Program-made: the position numbers and the translations under genes
Part shown: in pieces, positions 27,686 to 38,500 of the stretch
Layout: every line of letters starts with the position of its first letter
Position numbering within the stretch: position 1 is the first letter of the stretch
Notes under the pieces: generated by a model
The model's input: the letters and a program-made list of their open reading frames with translations, nothing else
Database searches by the model: none
What the model was told of the DNA's origin: nothing
Source: Rhea pennata
Taxonomy: Eukaryota > Chordata > Aves > Rheiformes > Rheidae
Length of the DNA stretch: 64,000 nt
Assembly: GCF_028389875.1 (NCBI RefSeq)
Contig: NC_084682.1
Coordinates: 6,458,001-6,522,000 of the forward strand
Direction of reading: 5' to 3'

Positions 27686-27723
27686 GCCGCCGGGGCCTCT
27701 GCCCGCCGCCGGGGCCTCTGCCC
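27686..27723. repeat. 19-nt perfect tandem duplication
   Basis: Two identical 19-nt units, GCCGCCGGGGCCTCTGCCC, at 27686-27704 and 27705-27723, inside the CpG island. Confidence 0.9.
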
Positions 27724-27849
27724 GCCGCTATCCCCGCGCCGCGGAGCCCGGGCGCAGCAGGGCCGCTGCGAGGCGCCCCCGGCGCGGGCGGCGCGCAGGG
27801 CCCGGTGCCCGCGGCCCCGCCAGGCTGGCGATGGGCGGGACCCCCGCGC

Positions 27850-27886
27850 GGCCCCGGCCCCGGCCCCGGCCCCGGCCCCGGCCCGG
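27850..27886 (-). repeat. GGGGCC hexanucleotide repeat, 5 perfect units
   Basis: The plus strand has five perfect GGCCCC units (27850-27879) and a partial sixth, so the TMEM248 sense strand reads GGGGCC repeats. The run begins about 30 nt downstream of the inferred exon 1 donor and would therefore be intronic. Four or more G runs make it a candidate G-quadruplex. Confidence 0.9.
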
Positions 27887-27916
27887 CGGACGCCCCCCGC
27901 CCGCCCCCGGCCTTAC

Positions 27917-28110
27917 CGGCGCCCCCAGGGGGAAGAGGCCCCCGGGCCGGGCGGGTGGGGCCCGGAGGCGGCGGCGGGGCTCACAGGCGGCGCGGCTGCC
28001 GTGCGGGCGGGCGCTGCACCATCCTCCTGCCGCGGGGAGGGGGGTGGGAGGCCGCTCCCGCCGCCGCCGCCGCCGCTGCCCGGACACCCGCCTCCGCCAC
28101 CGCCTCCCGC
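27917..28110 (-). other. TMEM248: Putative noncoding exon 1 of TMEM248
   Basis: On the minus strand GGCGCCG is followed by a strong donor, GTAAGG, with the last exon base at 27917. The ETS motif at 28112-28119 and CCG repeats upstream suggest initiation near 28.0-28.1 kb, so the upper boundary is a guess. Splicing to the acceptor at 18563-18564 would place 16 nt of further 5' UTR before the ATG. Confidence 0.5.
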
Positions 28111-28822
28111 CGCTTCCGGGGACGCAGCCGCCGCCTCTCAGCGCGGCCGGCCGCGCCGACGGTGGCGCGGGGGGGACAAGCTTGCTGCGGCACCAGCAAC
28201 GCGCCGCCCAGCCCCCGCCGGCCCCCGCGCAGGCGGAGGGAGGCGCCGGGGCGGAGCGCGGCCGGCGGCGGGGGCCGGGCCGGGGCAGCCCCGCGGCCGC
28301 CCCCGGGGCCGCGCCCAGCGCCCGGCGGCCCGGGACGCGACAGGCGGCCGAGGGGGCCGAGCGGCGCCGCGGCGGAGAGGCCGAGGGCGCCGGGGCTGTG
28401 CGGGACCGCAGGCGCCGGCCGGCGAGAGGAGACCCCGGACTGCTGCAATTCCCCTCAGACGGGCTCGTTTACGCAGCCCCCGAGACCCCGCTTCGAACTA
28501 CACGGTGCAGAGAGCTGTAACTGCTCGCAAAAGCTACAGTCAGGGTCGTGACGTTGCTAAACCTGTCGCTGACTCTAGCTGCAGTAGTGTGACAAGTTGG
28601 GGGAAAAAAAAAATCCTTGATTATTCGCAATAGCTGTGGTGCTTCAGGGAGTGAAAACTGTAGTACCTCTCCTGAAGATCAGAGAGCGCCACGTCTTCCC
28701 CCACGGCTTAAGACAGCACTCAGTTACCCTGCCTAGTTATTAACTCTCTTGACTGAGGCTTTTGAAAGCAGGAGGTAGTAGTGCCAATGCATGTTTGGCA
28801 AGCCGCCCAAGTAAGAAATATT

Positions 28823-28844
28823 AAAAAAAAAAAAAAAAAAAAAA
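28823..28844. repeat. A22 homopolymer
   Basis: Uninterrupted run of 22 A on the plus strand. Confidence 0.9.
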
Positions 28845-31261
28845 TCAAACCATACACAGCTGACAAAGGGACGGCGGCTGTACCCGAGGCAAAGGGACGC
28901 ACCGACCGCTCCTGCTGGATACCCAGGTCTGTTGCAGCCACTGTAACACACAAGGCTCCAAAGTTCGGTTCTTTGTTAGATAAAAAACAGCGTCTGCCCC
29001 CATCCCTTTTATTAACTACTGCTAAACCCATGCTCCTGTAACGCTAGGCATTAAGTTCACGCATCAGCCCATGTTTGTGACTCCCTGCCTTAAGCATGAG
29101 ATGCTCAGCCACAAGAGGAGAATATACGCCAGTGGATCTATAGACACCGATGATCGCTGGATAGAAGAATCAATTTAATTTCATGATTCAGTTGAGTGAA
29201 ACCAAAGATGTTGTACAGTTTAATTCATCAGTACTTACTGTAAAATAGGCTTTTCACTACAGCAAAATAAATAGTTAACATGCAAAGAAGTAATTTACAA
29301 TTCTGATTACTATTAATGAGCTCCACAGTTTCATTTTCAGTAATATTGAATTATTAGCAGACTGTTGAGAAAACCGAAGAATTTCTGATGCTGTGACTCT
29401 TGCCAAAGCACAACAGCCTATGTTACACTCTCTAGTTTACTAACAACTTGCTCACAGCTCCTATTCCCACTCTAGCACAGCCCAAACAACTGTTTCAATC
29501 CTAGTAACTTGGAACTTTTTCCCCTCGCTGCATCTTGTTCCCTGCGTACCTATCCCAATCACGTCTGTGGGACCAGAGCATCTCCATAGTGCAGTGATGC
29601 CCTGTACCAAGCACTCAGAGCGAGTAAGCAATACCAGTTGGGATCGGTACTAGAGGGTTTTTTTTTAAGCTCATGGTTAGCCAAGAACTGACACGGCATC
29701 CTCCCAGCTCGGCGAGCAGCACCTCCCAGCTCGCTGTGCGCAATGACTTGCCCATTCTGAATTTTAAACACTGGTAAGATACTTGGAGGTTATTACTATG
29801 GCAACTGAACTCCTTATTTTTGAGCAAAACGAAACTATTTACTGTTTTACCTACAGGCAAGTCATTTGTCTAATAAAACATTGACAGGGTTTTAAAGCAG
29901 TCCTAGCCATCCAGATGCTAGGATGCAATTCCCGTAAGAGGTGCTCACAGATTTGGTATGTACTCAGCCTGCAATAAGGCTATGAGCAAGCCACTCTCCT
30001 CTCCTGCTTGCTAAATTTTAGGTGGGTATGGAAATCCATCTTACCTGCCTTACAGGAATTCTCAGGATTTGTTTGCAAATATGCCCACTTTAGGGGCTTG
30101 ACAACAAGATGGCATATGAATTAGAGATACTTCAGTAACAAATGCATCAGCAGGTCATTCTTGAGTACTTAATCACTACAATGATCTTTTCTGAAAAGAA
30201 AAAGAAATTCTGTTACCTAGGCTTTCTCTTGAATGATTAATATTTCTTCCTCCTTACACACAGGGAATGCAGAACTAGTCACAATTAGGTTCCTATTAAT
30301 CATTAACAGCATAACAAAACCCATTAACGAGATTTTTAGGAACTCATTAACGAGGGCATACCATACACAATTTTAAACATGTCAATTTATACAGTAGCTA
30401 AAAGTTTGTGGTTTTTTGTTGTTTTCAGGAAAACCTGTGTACCTGGATATCAGAATTAGCACCTAGAGTTTGTAAAGAAAATAAAGTCTTTGCAGTATTA
30501 TTTACCACAAGCATGGGTCAGATCTTAAACGGTTTGGGAGCAGCAGCATGTGAATATACTAAATTTAATTTCCTACTATTAATTGATTAACTCATTGCTT
30601 CACTACATCAAGAGAATTTTGTAACCAGGTATCTCCTAAAAACTAAAAATGCATAGGTCATGAGGCTAAGTATCTTTGACAAAAAGGGACAAATCACAGT
30701 TTTGGTCTGAAATTATTGCAGTGCAAATTTAAGTATCAGTGTTTTTAAAGCAGTGGAACATAATAGAGAGGTAGGTACTTTCCTCCTTGATGGTAAGAAC
30801 TTAACATTGCTTAAGAGTTGTTTAAGCTAAGTTGTTTTAGAAGATGTTAGATATCACAGGTACACAAACAAGACATGGCACATTAGATCAACTGGAAGAG
30901 AGTTAAAATAATATATAAAATGCTTCACTGGCATAAAAAAAAATGTTCTATTGCAAGAGGCTACTTTTTGCAGAGTGAGCTCTTACTCTCAACTTGAAAT
31001 ACTCTACACAGTGATCTGAAGTTTTAGTGCCATAAAGCCGTATTTACCTCGATGCTCGATACTTGGCAAGGTAACTTCCTTTGCTAAAGGAGGTCACTAA
31101 AGGTCAGAAGAGTGACATTTTCAGGAAAATAAAATGCATTTTTCTGCTTGGAGCAATGGCTCATGCTCCTACTAAAAAGTAGCTTCTAATTATACAAACT
31201 TACTTATCTACCAGGATTGTCCAAAAAAGCAACAAGGGCCTTGCCCACTAATGGAGGGAGG

Positions 31262-31286
31262 AAAAAAAAAAAAAAAAAAAAAAAAA
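31262..31286. repeat. A25 homopolymer
   Basis: Uninterrupted run of 25 A on the plus strand, preceded by a purine-only stretch; no element body is recognised beside it. Confidence 0.9.
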
Positions 31287-31354
31287 GAGACAGACACTTT
31301 TTTACACAACTCTTGCACTATTCCCCCCTCCCTTTTTGTTCCACATTATGCAGT

Positions 31355-32182
31355 TTTATTTAAAATATTTCTTCTCATTTCTGAAGCGTGGCTTAACATT
31401 CTCTTCAAAAGAAGCAAGATCAGCACTTCCGTGCACCACTGAAAGGTTATTAGGTAGACTGACAAAGCAGAGAGAATGTTTACATGAAGAAACATCTTAT
31501 TTTGGGTAGTGCTTTCTGTTTATAAAGAGCAAATTTAAGATAACAAATATGAAGTTTTTAAATCATTACAGGAATACCCTCTGACTGCAATTCATCAGTT
31601 AAACCACATCGCTTATTGAAACAGTAACTGTTTCCTTGCCTTTATACTGCAAAAGGATTCAACTGAGAGGTGCTATAATTAACACTTTCCTATATAATTT
31701 TCACTAATACACAAGAGGCCATGCACAGTTGAGACATTAGATTTTAAACCTATTTACAATTTTACATATTTTACAATATATATTTAATCTTTACAGTTAC
31801 AGAATAAATTCAGACTGACATCAGTACCTTTCAAGTTTCTGGCAGAACTCAAAATTTTCTTAAGTTAAAGTAATTATTAAAAACATGTAAGTGCATGCTT
31901 AGAAGAAAGCTTTCAGGAAAAAGATGTCAACGGACTAGTGTTGCTTAAAAATTACACTGGTTTGTGTAGAAAATTTAAGTACAGTTCAAAAACCCACAAA
32001 AGTCTAATAGAAATCTACTTTGACTAAAATAAATACAATTTATTACACTTAACAAAAAATGTACCTTTAAAAATGTACTGATTTAAACTCATTTGATTTT
32101 TATCCTTTAATTTACTTCCCTTTCCAAGTAGCAGATAGTACTAGGTGAAGATAAGGATGCCTTTAAAAGTTAACACTGGTAA
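31355..32182 (-). other. RABGEF1: RABGEF1 3' untranslated region (extent uncertain)
   Basis: Sequence directly after the RABGEF1 stop codon. Minus-strand AATAAA signals occur at 32039-32044, only about 140 nt past the stop, and at 31355-31360. Which is used cannot be told from sequence, so the lower boundary is provisional. Confidence 0.4.
32039..32044 (-). terminator. Candidate proximal poly(A) signal of RABGEF1
   Basis: AATAAA on the minus strand about 140 nt past the stop codon. A second candidate lies at 31355-31360. Confidence 0.3.
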
Positions 32183-32581
32183 TTATCCTGCATAAACTTG
32201 AGGCTGCAGTGGTGGGGGCAGCTTGTCATTCTCCACATTTTCAGAGTCAATAGCTGCTAAGGCTTGATTTTTTGGTTTTATTTCTAACGGATATTTCTCA
32301 ACAATGTCTTGGACTTCCTTTGTAATTCCATCAGTCCAATCTATCAGGTCTTTCTCAAGCTTCTTGGCTTCACTGACAATTCTTTCCTGTCTCTCATTCA
32401 ACTGAGACAGGAGATCTAAGTTTTTATACATCTGCTTAACACCCAGGCACATATCAGGCGACCAACTGTCAGATTCTTGCTTCTTCGGGGATGTCTGACC
32501 AGACATATAACGATCAAAATCCTCTTGGCTCAGATTTAAAGACTGAGCATCCAGCTTTTCAATGAAGGCCACAGCACAGCA
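32183..32581 (-). CDS. RABGEF1: RABGEF1 exon 9 (coiled coil, C terminus and stop)
   Basis: Acceptor TTCATAG, then [18 protein letters not shown] through QPQVYAG and TAA at 32185-32183; residues 360-491. The middle, with [20 protein letters not shown], has the heptad pattern of the rabaptin-5-binding coiled coil. Confidence 0.96.
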   Translation of the reverse strand, partial: CCAVAFIEKLDAQSLNLSQEDFDRYMSGQTSPKKQESDSWSPDMCLGVKQMYKNLDLLSQLNERQERIVSEAKKLEKDLIDWTDGITKEVQDIVEKYPLEIKPKNQALAAIDSENVENDKLPPPLQPQVYAG

Positions 32582-35500
32582 CTATGAACAGAACAGAGAG
32601 CAAGTATCACTGCAGGCTATAAATCGGAACTTGTGCTCTACTTTTTAACCTTGCTATTGAACTAGTAACTTATTTAATGCCTCAGCAGATCACTTCTAAA
32701 GACCTTCTCAAGCAGCCAACTATACCAGACAGTTCACATATCCGTTTCCCCTTTCCAAAGGGGTCAAAAACTCGGAACTCAATATAGGAAGATACTATTG
32801 CAGCTGAACACAGACTGACTATAGATACCTCCAGCATGCAGCGGCCCTGAGGTTCACAATGTGAGTTGAGAGATCAGAAAGCACAAGACATGATGACTAA
32901 ACAAGAGCACCAAATTCACAGTTGTTAATCTGATCAGCAGAGATCAGCTATGCTCTCTGTTCATCTTTCTGCAGGAAGAAATCCTCAGATGCCCATCTCA
33001 CCTTGGGGATGCTCTTGTCCTACCAAAGGGAACATTTAATATTTCAAGTATTCCATTCAGCTACACATTTTTCTAAAGAATTGCTTTAAGATGAACTGCA
33101 GAGGAGCCAAATTCATAATTCTTTCTAATATAAACAAGCACATAAATAGATGCCTCCTGTAGAAGCTTTAGAAAGCCCATTTACTTCCATACATTAATGG
33201 CCTAGTTCTTCAGTGCTTTCATAGGATAAACTTCTATGGGCTTAAACAGCAAACTTTGCATGCGTAACATCTGCACTGTCCAAGCCCAGGATTTAGCAAC
33301 AGCAAGTACTTATCTCCTTACAGAATAAAAATGTGCTTAAGTCTTAACATCAGACTGTTCAAAGGGCTTCGTACTGTAAAGAAAGCAAAGCAGAGATTCC
33401 GGTTTGAAAAGCAGAGGTGGGAGAGAGAAGAGATATAAAGCAAGAAAGCTTGCTGTACCCTACAGCGACCTAAGCCACTATTTCAAGAGCAGCTTTAATT
33501 TTCCTTCTACAATTTTATGATGTATTCTCCTTTATTGGGAATTCCTCCTCATCCAAAGAGAGAGCAATCTTGTATAAAGCATCAATACTATTCCCACACT
33601 TACCAGATTGGTAAAATAGTAGCCATCTTCTCCTGTCATTAACCTGCTTGGATTACAGAAGCGTGTTATATACTGGATGTTGGACTGCAGGCGGGGTGGG
33701 TTTCCTTTCAAAACAATGTATATAAGCGTTGGAAGGAAATCATCAGCAGAAGCTGGTTCATTTTTTGTGATTTTAATAGCATTAAATATGTGCTTGCTGC
33801 ACTTGGTGATGCATGCTAATTTATCACGAGGGACACGCTTTGAATCCATTTCAATAATATCTGTAAGATAAAAATGTCCTTGGATAATTAAAGTCACATT
33901 AATCATACGCTTAAACGAGTAGGACATGCACTACACAATGCTGCAATTGCACTAGTTTTCTCTGCAGAACTTGATACTCCATAAAAATACATTTATCTGA
34001 CTTTTTGCTGGTTCAGTCCAACTATCTCAAATACGTAAGTTACTCTGAACACTTTTGCAGTAACAAAGTTATTCCTGCTTCACAGATTCGCTAGTTCAAA
34101 CACACACAGACTACTGCAAATCTAGATGTCTGGACCGCTTTTCTAATTACTGCAGAAAATAATCTCCATGAACAAGAGTTCTGAAATTTAAAGCTGTAAA
34201 CCTTAAAAAACAAACCCAACCCCCCTAAAACACAACAACAAACATCTTTAGTTCACAAACCTGTAATTGCTTTTACAACCATATCAGAGACTTCTGGAAT
34301 TTCTTCATTGACGGGAACACACAGCATTTGCGGAGTTACCCAATGCAAAGCCCTGTGATGGGGTTGGGGTGGGGTAGAAGGAGGAGGAGGAGAAGGAGGG
34401 AGAAGTTAAAACATTCAGTATCAATAACGTTCAAGTGTTTGAAACCAGTTGCTTCTTGAATTAAGAAAATGCATGAGGAGTGTTTTATTTAAATGAGGCA
34501 CTAATCCAGTTATAAGTCAACTTACTCCACTCAAGTAATTATTTCAATTTAAAAGATTATTTTTTTTGCTAGAATTTAACAAAAGCAAACCAATAAGTTT
34601 TCCTAGTGTAGTGCCTTTTGTTATTCATTCTGTTCATTCATTCTATTTCTTAAAAAAAAAAAACTTCAACCCTTTTTTAGCTAAAAAGCTTGCTATCTTT
34701 GCACAGCATGAGTTTTTTAATATGCTTTTTCAGAGACCATTGACAGCACCATTACTCAGCTATTTTTGTTTCAAACACTTACCTGATTCTCTTTTGGACA
34801 GCAAGATCCTTCTTCTCATCATCAGTTGTTTCAGGACAAAAGACATATTTATACTGTCGAGTCATAATGTATTTTTCAATCTGATCCATCGCTTTCTCAA
34901 CTTTTTCCGGAGACACTGAAAAGCACAAATTCCACACACACAATACAGTAGTTCCCCCCCCACACACACAATATAGTGTTCTCAATATAGTAAATAAAGT
35001 ATTGTAAGACTGTTTTGAAAATTTAATACAACTTACTCAGAGAATCACCAAATCAGTACTGTTGACTTGAGCAAAGTATATCATATAAACATTCTAAATG
35101 CATCAGATGTTCATTAACTCAAGAATATTCTCATTCTCTATAGCAGAAGTAACACTATAATGGTGAGAACACTGCACTGACATGACTATGTAAGTTCATG
35201 CTATATAGCTTCACAATGAAGCACAATCATTCAGCATTTTAATGAGATTCAGTCATTTGTAGCTTACAAGGGCATTTCTTGAAGAAACAGTTTTTGAGAA
35301 CAAATCCAGTGAGATTTTCCAAATCCTCTGCTCATGTTCACCACTCAAAGGGGAAAAAAATCTGGCCATGTTTAAGGTAGGTGTGCCATTTACATACCAG
35401 GCATAAAAAAGTAAAAGTAGTCTGCAACCAAAATGCTCCCTCGTCAAATCAGTGAGAATTTTACCCATCGACTTCTTGGGTGCTGCACCATAATATAAGG

Positions 35501-38500
35501 ATTACAGCCTATTAACTGGCTTGACATTAGGTATTCAGGCTGATTTTTTGAGGAATATTAAATTTCAAAGGATAAGAAAGGAAAACAACTAAACTACATT
35601 TGATTGAAAGTTAAAAAAAACATAAAAGCAGATTTGGATTGCAAAATTTTAAAGAAAGTACTGCTGGGAGTAGCTGTAATTATGGCACTAAAAGCTGTTA
35701 ACAGCATTTCTTAGAGGTGGTTAGGAACTATTCTGTGCAAGAGGCTTTCTCCTCAAAATGTTACTTTTTCAGCAGTAAGATAGTAAGAGGAGGAACACAA
35801 TACCTTTCCAACGTGTCTGTAATTTCTCCGCTACATTTTGATAGAAGTCTTGGGCACATTCAGATTGTTCCTCAATACTTAAATCCTGTAACAGAAAATT
35901 GACTAAGTCTGCACATGCCGGAGAAGTGACAGCAATGCCTCTGACATTCTTTTATGGAAAGTGTCCAGCCACAGTAACAGTCTGAGAATGCAAATAAATC
36001 CTCAGACATATTTACATTGGCTAAATTATATTAAAAACATGTGAAACCAAGGCATACTAGCTCCTTAACATATAAAAGATTTATATTTATTTGCTGAACA
36101 GATATATTAGCAGTGGAACTGGATAGATGCAATGCCCTTTTCCCAATCACACCTCCTACTGATGATGTCAAGCTTCTGCAGACTATTCAAGCAAAATACT
36201 TGTTCCCCATTTTGTAACTTTTTAAGATGGTACGCACTGTGTCAAAAAATCAGGAAGTTATGAATTTGAAATAATATTTATACAGTAAATGCTTCAATGA
36301 CAATGTTACTGTGAAATATATTCACAGTGTTATTTGTGAAACAACACTGCCTTTTAGGCATTAACTAATTGAGCTACCGAAGAACACAGAGGCTTCAGAG
36401 TTTAATATTAATTTTGCAGAATTTCCATAGGCCAGAGACAGTCTTTCTGAACACAAAGTCTCAACTCTGGAGGCAGTGCTGCACTTCAGGCTTGGTTTAA
36501 ATGTAGTAGCAAATTAAGTCTTGAGAAGGACTCCTCTTTGATTAGCCCAAACTTTCAAGGAATTAGATAGCCAAGAACTTCAGTGTTTATAACTAATAAT
36601 AGCTCTACAATCACCACGAACTCTGTGTTCAAAGTGAATCAATTCTAAAAAAATACTTCAAGATGTTTTCAAAGTGGAGGGCAAGTAAGGTTCCATCAGA
36701 ACTTCCTTTAATTTCCAGTTAAATTTAAGGATCCCATTTGGGTAACTACAAACTAAATAGAAAAGGCAGTAAAAAGGAGAGGTACCCAGTACTGAATCCT
36801 GTAGGATTCCTGCAGGTGGCACTACAGTCACATTAATATTTCTTTCAAGGAGGACAAATGGTTTTTATATAGGGAATGAAGAGGCATCCCTTGCTGGGGT
36901 GGGGACTTGCAATCAAGTCAGATACCCTCCTCAAAATACAGTATCAATCTGCACACGTCTCTTCTACTGACTTTGTAAGATCATAACTAAGATAGCTAAG
37001 CATTGATTATGGAATATAGTAAAATTTCCCCAAATCATTTTTATCTAAAAGATTTTTTGTCCAGTCATGTCATCTTTCAGAACTAATTTCTTAGAGATGC
37101 AAAGGACAGTTCTTTCAGGATGTCTGCAATGTTGGAATTTGGAGGTTTCTTTGGTCACATGCCATACCAAAGCCTATTGAAACAAGCTACTCAGAATTTA
37201 AGATTGCCCTTAGATCTTCATTTGACAAAGCATGCCAGCCAAAGATCTCTATTCACAGTATCTAAACACTGCTGGAAACAGTGCAGTATTTTCTCTGTCT
37301 TTCTCCAACTTCCTTATTTTTGTAAAAGACATGCAAGACACTTACCCTTTTATGATTCATTGCATCCAAAAATAATTTACATTGTTTATAGATATCTTGT
37401 CCAGGTTTATGATATGTCTTGAGAAATTCTATGAATTCCTTTGATACTCGATCTGTCTCAATGCTAGCCTGCCTGTTTATAGAAGGGCTGGGAGCCTTGG
37501 CTTCCTGGATCTCTGCTGGAAAAAAATTGGACACAGTAGATTAAATACTTCCTAAATTTATATGGAGGTTTAAAAAAAGTTAACAGGTCTTAAAAGTTCA
37601 GACTTTTTTTTTTTTTTTAGCTTCATAGATGAATAAAGCATTCTATTTGTCTGAAGAGTTAAATGTGAAATGCTGAGTATTATTAAATATAACTGCTGGA
37701 AGTTTAATATTCCAAAGTGAAACATTTATAGCTAGGTGCCCATTTACACTAATGGCCTTTTTATGCTAGCAAGTTACCATAACATGGGCTTGCTTTCAAG
37801 TTTCTTACATTTTCATTCCCATGTAAGATCCCTCTGTACAAGACCAAGGACTCAGGTGCGATTCCACTGCAGCATAAACTAAAGGAGTAGTCCCGTTCCC
37901 ACTCTCTCTCACCTTTACACTCCTGCTCCTTCGCTTGCACCAACACTAGCGTTAATTCAACTGGCTGATGAACTAGCTTAAGGAGAAGTCCTAGTCAGGA
38001 GTAAGTCTTTCTCACAGGGTTATTTTTCAGCTGGATCAGCTCCTTGAGCTGGCTTACGACCAGGTCACGGGAACGCCAGCAGCGGCACGAGGCAGGGAAT
38101 GGGAGCACGAGGCTGGTGCAAACACAGCAGCCCTGGTATGTCGGGGCTGTGGCTGCCGCAGAATCACCCCGCGGTGTAAATGAGAGCTCAGCCACTTGTG
38201 TTTCACGAAAGCAGAAGCACTGCAGCTGTTCAAGGAAGAACCTGCCTGGCTTCCTTGGTAGCAACACAGACTGCACACAGCACTGATGCAAGTTTATAAA
38301 GCTGCAATCACAGGGGTTTTCCACACAAGCACATCTGATTTTCTGAGAAGGTGTGCATTGCAAGTCAAGTGTACAGATCTGGTATCTCCACTACTCAAGT
38401 TTAGTTCACCCACCTTTCAACTTGCCAGCCAACACTGTTCAAAACGAAGGATTGAACAGAGATGATGTAAATGAACATGATGAAAAGCAAGCAGCAAAGA

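Larger units (their letters stand above)
18563..27916 (-). other. TMEM248: TMEM248 intron 1 (inferred)
   Basis: About 9.35 kb of AT-rich sequence between the putative noncoding exon 1 and exon 2. It contains homopolymer runs, a 47-nt tandem duplication at 27204-27284 and a GGGGCC repeat near its 5' end. I recognise no exon, RNA gene or transposon in it. A mildly GC-rich patch lies near 23.16-23.33 kb, without a convincing gene structure. Confidence 0.55.
27640..28450 (-). promoter_or_regulatory. TMEM248: CpG island, TMEM248 promoter and exon 1
   Basis: Very GC-rich and CpG-dense block flanked by AT-rich sequence, 9 kb upstream of the TMEM248 start exon and in the right place for its noncoding first exon. 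An ETS-family motif (minus strand CCGGAAGC) lies at 28112-28119, and CCG runs and GC boxes are common. No TATA box is seen on the minus strand, as is usual for housekeeping CpG promoters. Boundaries are judged by eye. Confidence 0.8.
28451..31740. other. Spacer between RABGEF1 3' end and TMEM248 promoter
   Basis: About 3.3 kb of mostly AT-rich DNA with an A22 run at 28823-28844 and an A25 run at 31262-31286. No gene or known repeat is recognised. Part of the upper end may belong to the RABGEF1 3' UTR. Confidence 0.5.

Noticed and set aside
27434-28633. 399-residue open frame on the plus strand, and other long overlapping frames in the TMEM248 CpG island
   Set aside because: Composition is Ala/Arg/Pro/Gly-rich with a poly-Phe stretch from the T24 run. 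Several frames on both strands stay open together, which is expected when GC-rich DNA lacks stop codons. No known domain is seen, and it is antisense to a placed promoter.
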